Part shown: one piece after another, positions 8,884-18,083 of the stretch | Numbering within the stretch: position 1 is the stretch's first letter | How the letters are laid out: each line of letters begins with the position of its first letter | DNA from: Caulifigura coniformis | Lineage (GTDB): Bacteria; Planctomycetota; Planctomycetia; Planctomycetales; Planctomycetaceae | DNA: 64,000 nucleotides | Assembly (NCBI RefSeq): GCF_007745175.1 | Contig: NZ_CP036271.1 | Location: 4,600,314 to 4,664,313 of the forward strand | Reading direction: 5' to 3' | Made by a program: the position numbers and the translations under genes | The notes under the pieces: generated by a model | The model's input: only the letters and a program-made list of their open reading frames with translations | Told to the model about the DNA's origin: nothing | Database searches by the model: none

Positions 8884-9540
8884 GTGTCAGCTTCACTTCC
8901 GCCAACAACGCCAGCCAACCGGACGCGATCGCGTCGCGGGTCGCTGCTGCGCACGATGATCCAGTGGCACTGGGTCAGCTCGGCGCTGTGTCTGGCAGGG
9001 ATGATTCTGTTCACCATTACGGGCATCACCTTGAACCATGCCGGAGAAATCGAGGCGAAGCCGGCGGTCCTCACTCGGACGCTCGAGATGCCCCGCGATG
9101 TTCTCGACACACTGAACGCGGCCGAGGCGAGTGACGCGGCCCCTGTCCCAAATCCGGTGGCGACCTGGCTCGCAGACCGGCTGGCGAGGCCCATTCCGGC
9201 CCATCCCGCCGAATGGTCGACCAGCGAAGTGTATCTCTCGATGCCTACGCCGGGCGTCGATGCCTGGCTGGTTGTCGATCGGGAGACGGGAGCCGTGGAA
9301 TTCGAAAGATCCGATCGCGGATGGATCGCCTACTTCAATGATCTGCATAAAGCCCGGCATACCGGACTCGCGTGGAAGTGGTTCCTCGATCTCTTCGCGA
9401 TCGCCACTCTCATCTTCTGCGTCACCGGCCTTTATCTCCTGTACTTCCATGCCAGGCATCGCCGGATGACCTGGCCGGTCGTTGCACTGGGGCTGGCCAT
9501 TCCCTGGTTCCTGGCCCTGCTGATCAGTCATACCCGTTAA
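8884..9540 (+). CDS. PepSY-associated transmembrane protein
   Basis: The 218-residue protein starts at GTG 8884. It has an N-terminal helix (about 30-50, WVSSALCLAGMILFTITGITLNHAG), a periplasmic stretch of about 100 residues, and two C-terminal helices (about 162-185 and 196-214). The TG-x-TLNH pattern after helix 1 and LHKARHTGLAWKWF before helix 2 are characteristic of PepSY_TM_like proteins. Its neighbours downstream are DUF2271 and DUF4198 proteins. This trio is a recurrent set beside TonB-dependent receptors in other Gram-negative bacteria, suggesting a role in iron or copper handling at the inner membrane. No receptor is present in this window. Confidence 0.85.
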   Translation: MSASLPPTTPANRTRSRRGSLLRTMIQWHWVSSALCLAGMILFTITGITLNHAGEIEAKPAVLTRTLEMPRDVLDTLNAAEASDAAPVPNPVATWLADRLARPIPAHPAEWSTSEVYLSMPTPGVDAWLVVDRETGAVEFERSDRGWIAYFNDLHKARHTGLAWKWFLDLFAIATLIFCVTGLYLLYFHARHRRMTWPVVALGLAIPWFLALLISHTR

Positions 9541-9555
9541 ACGAGAAGGTGCCCG

Positions 9556-10119
9556 ATGAGACGCATTGTTGTGGTCGCGCTGATGGCCGTCATGGCCGGT
9601 GCGACGTTGCGATCCAGCCCGGCCGAGGAGCCGAAGCCCAAGGCCGACGAGCTCCAGATGAAGTCGGACAAGATGGAGCTGAAGGTCGAGATTCCACAGC
9701 TCAACGTCTCCGAATACCACCGTCCTTACGTGGCGATGTGGATCCAGAACGAGAAGCAGGAAGTCGTCACGAATCTGGCGGTCTGGTATCAGCTCAAGGG
9801 AACCACCGACGGCGCCGGAACCAAATGGCTTCCCGACCTGCGGCAGTGGTGGCGGCGCTCAGGGCGGAACATCGAGTTCCCGGCCGATGGCATCTCTGCT
9901 CCATCACGCCCCGTTGGTGAGCACACGGTGACGATCGACGATCAGAAACTCGCGAAACTCTCCCCTGGCAAGTACGTCCTGCTGGTCGAAGCGGCCAGGG
10001 AGGTCGGCGGACGGGAACTACTCGAAATTCCGTTCCACTGGCCCGGCGACAAGTCGGTCACCTATCAGGTCGCCGGAAAGAAAGAACTGGGGAAGATCAC
10101 CCTTACGGTGAAGCCCTGA
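9556..10119 (+). CDS. DUF2271 secreted protein
   Basis: A 187-residue protein with a signal peptide ([23 protein letters not shown]) starts 15 bp after the PepSY gene. The mature domain ([37 protein letters not shown] and the C-terminal KITLTVKP) is a clear DUF2271 domain. This beta-sandwich family is encoded with PepSY and DUF4198 genes. Function is not established; I infer a periplasmic accessory role in metal uptake. A Lys/Glu-rich segment between the signal peptide and the domain ([20 protein letters not shown]) is probably a flexible linker. Confidence 0.88.
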   Translation: MRRIVVVALMAVMAGATLRSSPAEEPKPKADELQMKSDKMELKVEIPQLNVSEYHRPYVAMWIQNEKQEVVTNLAVWYQLKGTTDGAGTKWLPDLRQWWRRSGRNIEFPADGISAPSRPVGEHTVTIDDQKLAKLSPGKYVLLVEAAREVGGRELLEIPFHWPGDKSVTYQVAGKKELGKITLTVKP

Positions 10120-10208
10120 TCGACCTTGGTCACAAATTGAATTGAAGCCGTTGATCCCAGATTCAACGAGAGCATTTGACTACTCCCCATCCTCACAGGA
10201 GCTCACTG

Positions 10209-11015
10209 ATGCCCCGCCCTCTGATCCTCGCGATCGCGCTCGTCCTGGTCTCGCCACTGACCGCCAATGCCCACAAGATGTGGCTCTTGCCGTCCGACAC
10301 CGTATTGTCCGGCTCGGAGCCGCTGATCACCGTCGACGGCGCCATCTCGAACGATCTGTTCTACTTCAACCACCACGCGCTCCCGCTCGACACGCTGGTC
10401 ATCACGGCCCCGGACGGTTCGCAGGTCGAAGGTGAAAGCAAGGCGATGCTCAAGTATCGCAGCGTGTTCGACGTCCCGCTGCGTCAGAAGGGAACCTACA
10501 AGATCGCCGTGCCGCGTTCGGGAGTGTTCGCCAGTTGGGAAGCCGATGGCAAGCCGCAGCGTTGGCGTGGAGCGGCCAAGGATGTCGCCGCGAAAATCCC
10601 CGCGAACGCCGAGAAGGTGGAAGTGTCCGAGACCGTCGGCCGCATCGAAACTTTCGTGACCAATGGCGCTCCGTCCGATCGCGCTCTGCAGACGACCGGC
10701 AAGGGGATCGAACTCATCCCGCTGACGCACCCGAATGACCTCTATGTCGGCTCCAAAGGACGCTTCCGCCTCCTGGTCGACGGCAAGCCGACCGGCGAAC
10801 TGAAGATCGAAATGGTCCGCGGCGGCACGCGCTACCGCGACTCGCAGGACGAGATCCACGCCACCACGGACACCAACGGCGAGTTCGAAGTCGAATTCAA
10901 GGAGCCCGGCATGTACTGGATGGAGACCTCGACCAGCGACGCCAAGACGACCGTCTCGCAGGCGAAGACCCGGTACCTCAGCTATACCGCGACATTCGAA
11001 GTGCTGCCGAAGTAA
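10209..11015 (+). CDS. DUF4198 secreted protein
   Basis: The start ATG 10209 has AGGAG at 10197-10201, and the protein then opens with a signal peptide (MPRPLILAIALVLVSPLTANA) and the classic mature DUF4198 N-terminus HKMWLLPS. The body has a first beta-domain with TVDGAISNDLF and a second carboxypeptidase-regulatory-like domain (IELIPLTHPNDLYVG, TTDTNGEFEVEFKEPGMYWMET). DUF4198 proteins are periplasmic and have been tied to nickel, cobalt or iron uptake loci. It closes the PepSY-DUF2271-DUF4198 set; the 90-bp gap before it could hold its own promoter. Confidence 0.9.
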   Translation: MPRPLILAIALVLVSPLTANAHKMWLLPSDTVLSGSEPLITVDGAISNDLFYFNHHALPLDTLVITAPDGSQVEGESKAMLKYRSVFDVPLRQKGTYKIAVPRSGVFASWEADGKPQRWRGAAKDVAAKIPANAEKVEVSETVGRIETFVTNGAPSDRALQTTGKGIELIPLTHPNDLYVGSKGRFRLLVDGKPTGELKIEMVRGGTRYRDSQDEIHATTDTNGEFEVEFKEPGMYWMETSTSDAKTTVSQAKTRYLSYTATFEVLPK

Positions 11016-11150
11016 TTCGGACCACTGCGAGTATTCGAGAGTGGCGTGTGTTCGAGGTTGCCCCCATGCGAACCCGAGAATCGCGTCACTCTCTGTCTGA
11101 ATTCTGGTGTGTCCGAGTTGGCAACGTGTCATCCGGCACTTTGCCGAGCC

Positions 11151-11760
11151 TCACTCGCGACTCAGCTCTCGGGCCGTACGTTGCGAGTACGACGTCAACT
11201 GCCCGCCCAGTCGGCTGTGGGCCACGACGTCTGGCCGTTCCGCTCGAGGCGCGTTCGGAATGTCGAACGGGTCCGGCGGCGGGCTTCCCCTCGCGTCATG
11301 CGGCCGTTCCCGGTCGTTGTGCACCTGGAACTCGCTGTTGATGTCGTTCAGGTGGCGACTGCCCACGATCGCGAACTTGTTCAGGCACCCGTGCTTGAGC
11401 GTCTGGATGAAGCGCTCGACGTGGGCTCGCAGGTTGGGTGACCGGAGCGTATTCTCGCCTCACCTTCACTCGTCCTGATGTGAGCACTCGAACGAACTCA
11501 GGGGCACAGTTCGAGTCATTGTCCCGCATCACAATCTCGGGCCTCCGTTCCACATCGTCCGCGTGCATCACGAAGTTGCGGGCCTGCTGCTCAACCCACG
11601 CCGGCTTGGGATGGTCGGTGCACCGACTGATCCAGCAACGGAGTGTGCCGAAGTGGAGGAACACCAGGATGTACAGGTCGCCCAGACCTTGAGCCGTCCA
11701 CAGCGGCCTGGAGACGCAGTCGCACTGCCAGACCATGGCGCCATGCCGCCGCGCTACCAC
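11151..11760 (-). pseudogene. Truncated, frameshifted DDE integrase (transposase relic)
   Basis: On the minus strand the frame ending at 11760 encodes a retroviral-integrase core: VWQCD (first Asp), ILVFLHFGTLR, then WVEQQARNFVMH and VMRDND (second Asp). The match continues in another frame from about 11447 with NLRAHVERFIQTLK (the catalytic Glu), GSRHLNDINSEF, NDRERPH and a final RLGGQLTSY, ending at 11151. One frameshift near 11447 therefore splits the DDE domain. The N-terminal DNA-binding region is absent, and the K+ channel gene ends only 89 bp upstream. I read this as a decayed insertion element; a programmed frameshift is less likely because the 5' part is missing. Confidence 0.75.
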
Positions 11761-11848
11761 TCCGACATCGGCTACAGGTCCTCATCGTCAGGAGACAGCC
11801 CGATTGCTTCACACTTTGACCTGACCGAAGGTCGACGACCGAACTGAG

Positions 11849-13531
11849 CTATTGGAGCGAGTCAAAAAACCTCTGTTCTGATTCTGCATCTCCGACGAGT
11901 ACCAGTTCGGCGTCCGCCGCGAGCCGGGTTTGTGGCGCTGGATGCGTGTCCAACCGCCCCCCCTGTTCGATCGCGACAACGTTGCACCCCGTCGTCTGCC
12001 GAAAACGACACTCTTGAAGCGTTTTTCCGATCAGTGGTGGCGGAACAGGAACGCGGAAGGCATCCAGACCATCGGCAAGCAGAAGCAACGTTCCACGCTT
12101 GAGCAGGTTGAACATCGTGCTCGCGCCGGTTGAGGCATAAGACATCACGAAGTCCGCCCCCGCGCGATGCAAGGTTGAAACATTCCGGTCCTGATTCGCG
12201 CGCGCCAGAATCTGGACATCCGACCTCAGCCGCCGGCAGTAGATTGCCAGGTAGACGTTGATATCGTCATCGTGAGTTGTGATCACGACTGACGAGCAGG
12301 TCATGATTCCAGCCGCCTTGAGCACATCCAGTTCTGCCGCATCTCCGATCACATACTGCCCCTTGACCCTCACGCGATCGGCATTGCGTTCAACGATTCG
12401 GTATTCCACACCCCGCTCACTGAGCGCCGTGGCAGTCGCCCGCCCGACTCGGCCGCCACCAACGATGATCACGGGGGCGTCGGACGTTGAATAGACGCAG
12501 AACAGCCCATCATACTCCTCGAGATCCGCTGCAGTGCCGGCGAGCAGCAGCACGGAGGTCGAAGTTATCAAAGTCTCCGGTCCCGCGAGCTCGAAACGCC
12601 CGCGATTCCAGACTCCCACGACATTCACCCGCGCATGTTCTGCCAGGCGAATCTCCTTCAGTGTCCGACCGACGAGAGGCGTACCTGCAGCGGCGGCCTC
12701 GGCAATGAGCAGTTCCTCGAACTCACCGACCACGTGACACTTCGCGTCACGCCCCAACACTCGCCTCGCTAATGCCTGCCCCAGCATCTCTCCCAGCTGT
12801 AACACCTCGTTGCAACCTGCGAGTTGCAGAATATCGACTGATGCAGGAGCAGCAGCCGTCGCAACTACAGAGACACTCGACGAAATCTCGCGGACCGTGA
12901 ACGCGACATTCGTGTTCGTCGTGTCTTTGAGTGCTGTGACAACAAGCGCCGCTCGTTCGACTCCTGCACGCAAGTAGGTGTCGCGATCGTCGACCTCGCC
13001 AACCATGACAGAGTAACCGTCGTCATGCAGCCGCAGTGCTTCGGCCAGTTCACTGACCAGAACCACGTACGGGATCTCTGCTCGCTTCAGCATTCGAATC
13101 AATGATTGCTCGATGACTCCCAGTCCAGTCACCAGGACGTGTCGATTGATACGCGCCTGAACCTGTCGCGGGGCTCGGGCAGCCGCCTGAGCCTCCATCC
13201 ACGGCGAATAGAAGAACTGGATGAACATGAACGGGAGCAACACCAGCATGAACACAGACCCCGACAGCAGCACAAAGACCGAGAACACCCGGCCAAGATC
13301 GGATTGGAACGTGATGTCGCCAAAACCCAGTGTCGACATCACGACCATGACCCAGTACACGGCAGTCGCCCAAGAATGCGATTGTCCTTCCCGCTCCATC
13401 AGCACATGGAAGACGACCGTAAACACACTCACAACAAGCACCAGGGCCAGCAGCAGCCGAGCCAGGGCCATCAAGTTGCGCCGCCGTGCAGGATGCGTCA
13501 GGAAAGAGAGAGCAACGGGAAGCGATTTCAT
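11849..13531 (-). CDS. Two-helix potassium channel with tandem RCK (TrkA-N/TrkA-C) domains
   Basis: With the start at ATG 13531 the protein has 560 residues. Two helices (about 20-45 and 73-100) flank a pore loop with the filter STLGFGD, a variant of TVGYGD. Two cytosolic RCK units follow: the first Rossmann motif VTGLGVIEQS is degenerate in its last Gly, while the second, IIVGGGRVGRATA, is canonical. Each unit ends in a TrkA-C-like domain (TPLVGRTLKEIRL and PPLIGKTLQECRF). This layout is that of ligand-gated bacterial K+ channels in which tandem RCK pairs form a gating ring. Nucleotide binding is expected mainly at the second unit. No operon partner is apparent. Confidence 0.92.
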   Translation of the reverse strand: MKSLPVALSFLTHPARRRNLMALARLLLALVLVVSVFTVVFHVLMEREGQSHSWATAVYWVMVVMSTLGFGDITFQSDLGRVFSVFVLLSGSVFMLVLLPFMFIQFFYSPWMEAQAAARAPRQVQARINRHVLVTGLGVIEQSLIRMLKRAEIPYVVLVSELAEALRLHDDGYSVMVGEVDDRDTYLRAGVERAALVVTALKDTTNTNVAFTVREISSSVSVVATAAAPASVDILQLAGCNEVLQLGEMLGQALARRVLGRDAKCHVVGEFEELLIAEAAAAGTPLVGRTLKEIRLAEHARVNVVGVWNRGRFELAGPETLITSTSVLLLAGTAADLEEYDGLFCVYSTSDAPVIIVGGGRVGRATATALSERGVEYRIVERNADRVRVKGQYVIGDAAELDVLKAAGIMTCSSVVITTHDDDINVYLAIYCRRLRSDVQILARANQDRNVSTLHRAGADFVMSYASTGASTMFNLLKRGTLLLLADGLDAFRVPVPPPLIGKTLQECRFRQTTGCNVVAIEQGGRLDTHPAPQTRLAADAELVLVGDAESEQRFFDSLQ

Positions 13532-13970
13532 GGACCGTGATGCGTCTGGAACTGCGGGTAGTGAACTCCAACCGGTCTCACCGCGTCGGCGGGCAGGCGG
13601 CAGAGCTTGACGTTCTGCAGCATCAACCTCGAGTCGAACGTCCGCCCGGCCACGAGCCGTCATCTCCAGCGCACAAGTTTCGTCTCAGAACAGCGAGTGT
13701 CGAATGACATTCGTGATAATTCGAACGGCGTCTTCCGGCGAGTCATCGCGGCAATGGATGAACGGACCAGGCTCCAGCGCACAACTGATGTCCAGACTGC
13801 TGTCGATCACCGCAGGTCGGCCGTCCAGTCGAAGTCCTTCCAGAGTGTCGACGGTATCCAGCGACGAAGTGTCGCGATCAGTTCGAGGGAGTGGCTGGAC
13901 CTGAGTCCCCTGCGTGGCAAGTAGTGGCCGCGCAGAGCATCCGTCTTGAGTTCACAGGCGGGCCCATCAA
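13532..13970. other. Intergenic region, nothing recognised
   Basis: This 439-bp stretch separates the K+ channel start and the end of the second DUF1559 gene, both on the minus strand. Short open frames exist on both strands, but none has a plausible start signal, family resemblance or coding bias. It may hold the channel promoter near 13532-13700. Confidence 0.5.
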
Positions 13971-14954
13971 TCAGAATTCCCCGAGGACTTCACCGCCCTT
14001 GCGCGAAAGCACTCCTGCGAAGGTCTTCAGGTCGATGTTCTGATTGAGCCATCGCACGCTCCCGTCGCAGAAGAGGAAGAACGCTCCCCCTGTGTGGAAG
14101 CTGTGGAAATCCTGATGGCCGGGGTCACATCCCAGTCCTCCTTCCGGCGTGACAAGACCGAAGGGGCGGCAGCTATCCCATGGTGAGGTCGAGCTGATGA
14201 TGCCGTTCAGCGGCGCTGACTGGTCCATGAGATTCTTGTGCCCCGCCCACTGACCGAAGATCGCGTTGGGAGCCTCTCCGAGCATGACGGTATTGGAGAG
14301 TCCGTCCGTGATGTCGCGTACACCGACGGCGCTTTCTGACAGCAATCGCATCGGTCCCCGTCCCGCCGAGTCGTTCTGGTCACTGTGACTGTTCGCACAT
14401 CTCGCAGGATGACACCTGAGATTTCGTTCGCCCCAGTTCCCCGCGTAATCGTTCCGACCGTACAGCCTGGTCGTTGACAGTGGGGTGTCGCCATTGGCTT
14501 TGAGATCCTGGGACTTCGGATTCGTCGGGCAGATGAAGACTGCGAGCCGTGTCTGTGCGAGTGGCACATTGCTGCCTTGCGAGTACCACAGGTTCATGTC
14601 CCATTGATTGTAGAGCGGCCCCTGATCGAGATAGGGCAGCAGCACGGTTCCCCAGCTGGCATAACGGGACATCGTTGCCCAGGCATTGAGGTTCGCAGGA
14701 GTCGGGTTGGCCACAGCGGAATCCGGAAGCGAAATCGCCGGCCCCCCTTTCGGAAACATGCGCATGGCCGATTCGTAGTTGTGCATCGCCAGCCCCATCT
14801 GCTTCAGGTTATTGCGACACTGGGTCTTCCGGGCGGCCTCGCGCGCTTGTTGCACGGCGGGCAACAGTAACGCGACAAGGACGGCAATCACGGCGATGAC
14901 GACCAGGAGTTCGATCAGCGTGAACCCGCGACGAATTCTGAAGAGAGAGGACAT
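13971..14954 (-). CDS. DUF1559 pilin-like secreted protein
   Basis: The start ATG 14954 gives a 327-residue protein beginning MSSLFRIRRGFTLIELLVV, a prepilin-type N-methylation signal with one hydrophobic helix ending LLLPAVQQAREAARKTQ. The DUF1559 body contains QMGLAMHNYESA, a cysteine-containing stretch unique to this copy (NLRCHPARCANSHSDQND), VGVRDITDGLSNTVMLGE, and the C-terminal H-X9-DG motif FHTGGAFFLFCDGSVRW. It is a paralog of the gene at 4610 with the same domain order. It is divergent from the cobalamin riboswitch transcript; the 244 bp between 14955 and 15198 should carry both promoters. Confidence 0.93.
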   Translation of the reverse strand: MSSLFRIRRGFTLIELLVVIAVIAVLVALLLPAVQQAREAARKTQCRNNLKQMGLAMHNYESAMRMFPKGGPAISLPDSAVANPTPANLNAWATMSRYASWGTVLLPYLDQGPLYNQWDMNLWYSQGSNVPLAQTRLAVFICPTNPKSQDLKANGDTPLSTTRLYGRNDYAGNWGERNLRCHPARCANSHSDQNDSAGRGPMRLLSESAVGVRDITDGLSNTVMLGEAPNAIFGQWAGHKNLMDQSAPLNGIISSTSPWDSCRPFGLVTPEGGLGCDPGHQDFHSFHTGGAFFLFCDGSVRWLNQNIDLKTFAGVLSRKGGEVLGEF

Positions 14955-15198
14955 TGGTATTTCATTTCGAGGCGACGCCGATCGGCAGCGTGAAGTCACG
15001 AACGCAACGATCGCGAGCGAAAGCATGCCGTCCAAGGACGCGAAAGCCGACCATCACCTGGTGGTTCTCAGCCAGGTGGTCACCCCCTGCAGGGGAAGAT
15101 GGACGATAGACGGGACCGGCCGTCTCGACAAACTCGCCTGTCGCCCCCCTTTGCGCAGTGTTGCAGATGGCCGATGACACGGTTACCTTCGCCGCCGA

Positions 15199-15375
15199 CA
15201 TGGGTGCTTCAGGCGTGTCGCCTGGAGAGAATAGGGAAGACGGTGAAATTCCGTCGCGGGGCCGCCGCCGTAACTGGTCAGGTCCATCCCAATTGCCACT
15301 GCTGTTCGGTCGCCATTTGAGCCGAGACGCGGGAAGGCGGGATGGATTCGCCGGGAGCCGGAAGACCTGCCCATG
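15199..15375 (+). ncRNA. Cobalamin (B12) riboswitch
   Basis: The P1 stem pairs CATGGG (15199-15204) with CCCATG (15370-15375). Inside are the conserved blocks: GGGAAGACGGTGAAATTCCG (15234-15253), the GCCGCCGCCGTAACTG region, GCCACTG near 15295, GCGGGAAGGCGG near 15329, and the B12 box AGCCGGAAGACCTGCC (15355-15370). The order and spacing match the cobalamin riboswitch. It lies 127 bp upstream of the DUF4465/PEP-CTERM gene at 15503 on the same strand, so it should repress that gene when B12 is present. I did not identify the expression platform; a start-site-sequestering hairpin in 15376-15502 is likely. Confidence 0.88.
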
Positions 15376-15502
15376 GTCCATTTCGCCTGGCCCTCGGTCT
15401 TGGGGCATCGCGAAAGCCTTCGAACTCTGATCGCGAGCGTGTCCGGAGATTCATTCTCCTGATGGCGTTCGTGCCCATCGTTCCAATACGACCGCTGAAG
15501 TC

Positions 15503-16465
15503 ATGCTCTTTTCGCGTTACGCCACCTGTATTCGCTGTTGCGCCTTGCTGATCATTACCGCCGTCGGCTTACCTGCTCGCGCGGAAATCATCACCTTCGA
15601 CGATCTCCCGCCTGGGCAAGGCACCCAATACAGCGGAGCGGATGTCGTAGGAAGCTACTACTACGGCGATTCGCCTGACGGCGTCATCGTTGAAGGCACC
15701 TACGGCCCTGTTTACGAGAGCACGTTTACCAGCGGGGGAGCAGGGTTCATCAATCGGGTCGATCAGACGTATGGGAGCTGGAGCGGGTTCTCCTACTCGA
15801 ACGTCAGCGACATCGTGACACCCGGCTTCGAGAACCAATATGCGGCCTACACCCTTTCCGATCCGGGATCTGGAATGGGGCCGGGTGTTGACAACTACGG
15901 GATTGCATTTGGCTACGACGACATCGTTCCCAATCTGTTCGATCCTGACGCGTTCGACCCGACGGACATTGCTGACCTGTTCCGCCTGCCGACCCTCAGC
16001 CTTCCCACCGGCATGGCGGCAGTGGGGATGTACGTCACAAACACGACTTATGCCGCTCTGTCAATGCTCGGTGGCGACAGCTTCGGCAAGACATTCGGAG
16101 GTGCGAGCGGGGACGACCCCGACTGGTTCAAGCTCACTGCCTATGGCATCGGTGCTGACGGCCTGGCAATGGCCGAGTCGGTCGAGTTCTACCTCGCGGA
16201 CTATCGGTTTGACGACAATTCATTGGACTACATCGTCGACGATTGGACCTGGATGGATCTCTCGGCCCTTGCGGACGCGAAAAGTCTCCACTTCAACCTG
16301 GCATCGAGCGACGCGGGTGACTTTGGGATGAACACCCCCGCGTATTTCGCAATGGACGATCTGCAACTTGAAGCCGTGCCGGAGCCGACGAGCCTGATGT
16401 TCGCGGCTGTTACGGGGCTGGGGGTCGTCCTTCGGAGGCGCGGCCTTCGAAAGAAATCTGCTTAA
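15503..16465 (+). CDS. DUF4465 PEP-CTERM protein, B12-regulated
   Basis: A 320-residue exported protein has a signal peptide (about 1-27, ending PARA), a DUF4465 domain, and a C-terminal PEP-CTERM sorting tail. The domain shows GSWSGFSYSNVSDIVTPGF, YVTNTTYAALSMLGGDSF, VEFYLADYR, WTWMDLSALADAK and MNTPAYFAMDDL. The tail has VPEPTSL, a hydrophobic helix and the basic end RRRGLRKK. The riboswitch just upstream implies that it is made when cobalamin is scarce. I recall DUF4465 proteins in B12-regulated loci of Bacteroidetes, so a surface corrinoid-binding role is my inference. The PEP-CTERM tail would place it in the envelope, processed by an exosortase not in this window. Confidence 0.9.
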   Translation: MLFSRYATCIRCCALLIITAVGLPARAEIITFDDLPPGQGTQYSGADVVGSYYYGDSPDGVIVEGTYGPVYESTFTSGGAGFINRVDQTYGSWSGFSYSNVSDIVTPGFENQYAAYTLSDPGSGMGPGVDNYGIAFGYDDIVPNLFDPDAFDPTDIADLFRLPTLSLPTGMAAVGMYVTNTTYAALSMLGGDSFGKTFGGASGDDPDWFKLTAYGIGADGLAMAESVEFYLADYRFDDNSLDYIVDDWTWMDLSALADAKSLHFNLASSDAGDFGMNTPAYFAMDDLQLEAVPEPTSLMFAAVTGLGVVLRRRGLRKKSA

Positions 16466-16544
16466 GGCCAGGTCACCTGACGAGCCAGGGACGTACTCGA
16501 CGATCTTCTGTGGTCTTGTCGTCCCGTGGACGGATAGCGAGGCG

Positions 16545-17087
16545 ATGAACGCGCTGGGGTTCCAAGCCGAGAAAGACTCCCTGCACTGGGGCCTCGTCGC
16601 CGGAACGCAGAACGCCCGGGTTCTTGTTGCCCACGATCGATTACGTCCGCCAATTGACTGTCGAGAAATCGACTGGCTCATCTGGCTTCGTGCGCAAGTC
16701 CACTCGTTGCTCCAACAGCATGAACCTGACGCCGTTGGAGTTCACCTGATGGATGCGACTCTGGTGTGGGAGGCCTCTCCGAAGTCCTTTGAGAATGTCA
16801 TTCGACGTGCTCGGCTGGAGGGTGTCCTCCTGGAGGCCACTCGGCCGCGTCGTGTGACGATCTCCGAGGAGTCTCGAGGTCAGTCAGGTTCACATTCGTC
16901 CGGCCGCCTGACCAGACTAAGCTTCTGCCAGTCTGATGGGGCAAAAGTCGACTGGAGGCTCATTCCAAGCACAAGTCGTCGCCAGGCAATTGTTGTCGCG
17001 GCCTCGTTGCTACCGGAAGCGCCCGCTCCAATCGCCGCCGCAGGAAGTCCGCGGTCGACTTCTGGCCCTCCCGCCGCGTCAAGGTAG
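16545..17087 (+). CDS. Possible RuvC-like (RNase H fold) protein, perhaps decayed
   Basis: A 180-residue frame from ATG 16545 reads LGFQAEKDSLHWGLVAGT, then LVAHDRLRPP, LLQQHEPDAVGVHL, RRARLEGVLLEATRP, VTISEESRG and, near the end, RRQAIVVAASLLPE. The succession of a short strand, an adenine-like DRL turn, a helix, 'DAVGV', 'R..RLEGVLLEA' and a closing 'R.AI..A' helix resembles small RuvC-like proteins. The C-terminal Pro/Ser/Ala-rich tail after LLPE is not family-like and may be read-through of a decayed end. The start is uncertain: GAGG at 16539-16542 is too close, and the frame is open further upstream into the DUF4465 gene. A pseudogene is possible. Confidence 0.4.
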   Translation: MNALGFQAEKDSLHWGLVAGTQNARVLVAHDRLRPPIDCREIDWLIWLRAQVHSLLQQHEPDAVGVHLMDATLVWEASPKSFENVIRRARLEGVLLEATRPRRVTISEESRGQSGSHSSGRLTRLSFCQSDGAKVDWRLIPSTSRRQAIVVAASLLPEAPAPIAAAGSPRSTSGPPAASR

Positions 17088-17151
17088 TTGCAGTTCACGT
17101 GCGGTGGGGCATCAGGCTCTTTTTCTCGGGAGTGTAAGCCTCGCGTTTTGT

Positions 17152-18057
17152 TTACTTCGCGAGTGACTTGCTTGCACGGGCGACCTCAAGCAAGGCCTTG
17201 ACGTAATCGATCTCCAGATCGTTTTTGCGAAGCCCAAGAAAGATCTGCTTGTCGATTCCGGTTTTCCCGAGTCGAACCGGGAAGATTTCGAATCGCGCCT
17301 GCTGTTCCTTGACGAGCCATCGCGGCAAGGCCGCAACACCGCGACCACAGGCCACCATTTGCAGGATGATGTCGGTGGTTTCGATGAGTTTGTGTCTCGC
17401 CGGCACCACTCCGGCTGGCGCCAGAAAGTAATTGAACACGTCGAGGCGGTCGACGGACACCGGGTAGGTAATCAGCGTTTGATCGGCCAGTTGCTCGGCC
17501 TCTGCATACTTCGCCTTCCGGAGTGGGTGGCCCGGCCCAACAACGAGAACTTGCTCGTAGTCGAAAACTGGCTCGAAGAAGAGTCCCTGTCGTTTGAGCG
17601 GATCCGGAGTGACAAGCACATCGATGTCGTGTCCGGTCAGCGCATCAATTCCGCCGAACTGAAACTTCTGAATGACGTCCAGATCGACGTCCGGCCAGGC
17701 TTCCAGAAAGGGCTCTGCGATCTTCAACAACCACTGGTAGCAGGGATGACATTCCATCCCGACCCGAAGTGTCCCGCGCTCCCCCTGCGCGAACTGACGC
17801 AGCTGCTGTTCCGCGCGTTCAAACTGCGGGAGGAGCCGATTCGCCACTTCGAGGAGGTATTGACCTCCTTGAGTGAGGCGAAGAACTCGTCCTTCCCGGT
17901 CCCAGATCTTCAGCCCGAGCGATTCTTCCAGCTTGCGAATCGAGTGACTGAGCGCAGGCTGAGTGACGTAGAGCGACTCAGCGGCGGCCGTCACCGAACC
18001 CCCTCGATCGATCGCCCTGATGATTTCGAGGTGACCTCGTTGGATCGTCGACAGCAT
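17152..18057 (-). CDS. metR: LysR-family methionine regulator, MetR-like
   Basis: The start ATG 18057 follows a strong GGGAGGG ribosome site 8 bp upstream, giving a 301-residue protein. The N-terminal winged helix-turn-helix (HLEIIRAIDRGGSVTAAAESLYVTQPALSHSIRKLEESLG) is typical of LysR-type regulators, and the effector domain (GTLRVGMECHPCYQWLLKIAEPF, GGIDALTGHDIDVLVTPDP) resembles MetR, which senses homocysteine. It is divergent from metE, sharing a 136-bp promoter region with a perfect palindrome at 18084-18095. Division of labour with metE and metF downstream supports the MetR call; activation of metE is the expected role. Confidence 0.82.
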   Translation of the reverse strand: MLSTIQRGHLEIIRAIDRGGSVTAAAESLYVTQPALSHSIRKLEESLGLKIWDREGRVLRLTQGGQYLLEVANRLLPQFERAEQQLRQFAQGERGTLRVGMECHPCYQWLLKIAEPFLEAWPDVDLDVIQKFQFGGIDALTGHDIDVLVTPDPLKRQGLFFEPVFDYEQVLVVGPGHPLRKAKYAEAEQLADQTLITYPVSVDRLDVFNYFLAPAGVVPARHKLIETTDIILQMVACGRGVAALPRWLVKEQQARFEIFPVRLGKTGIDKQIFLGLRKNDLEIDYVKALLEVARASKSLAK

Positions 18058-18083
18058 TTGGGGTCCCTCCCGTACATGAGCAG

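Noticed and set aside
13532-13970. Small genes in the gap between the K+ channel and DUF1559 genes
   Set aside because: Short open frames on both strands have no start signals or recognisable motifs.
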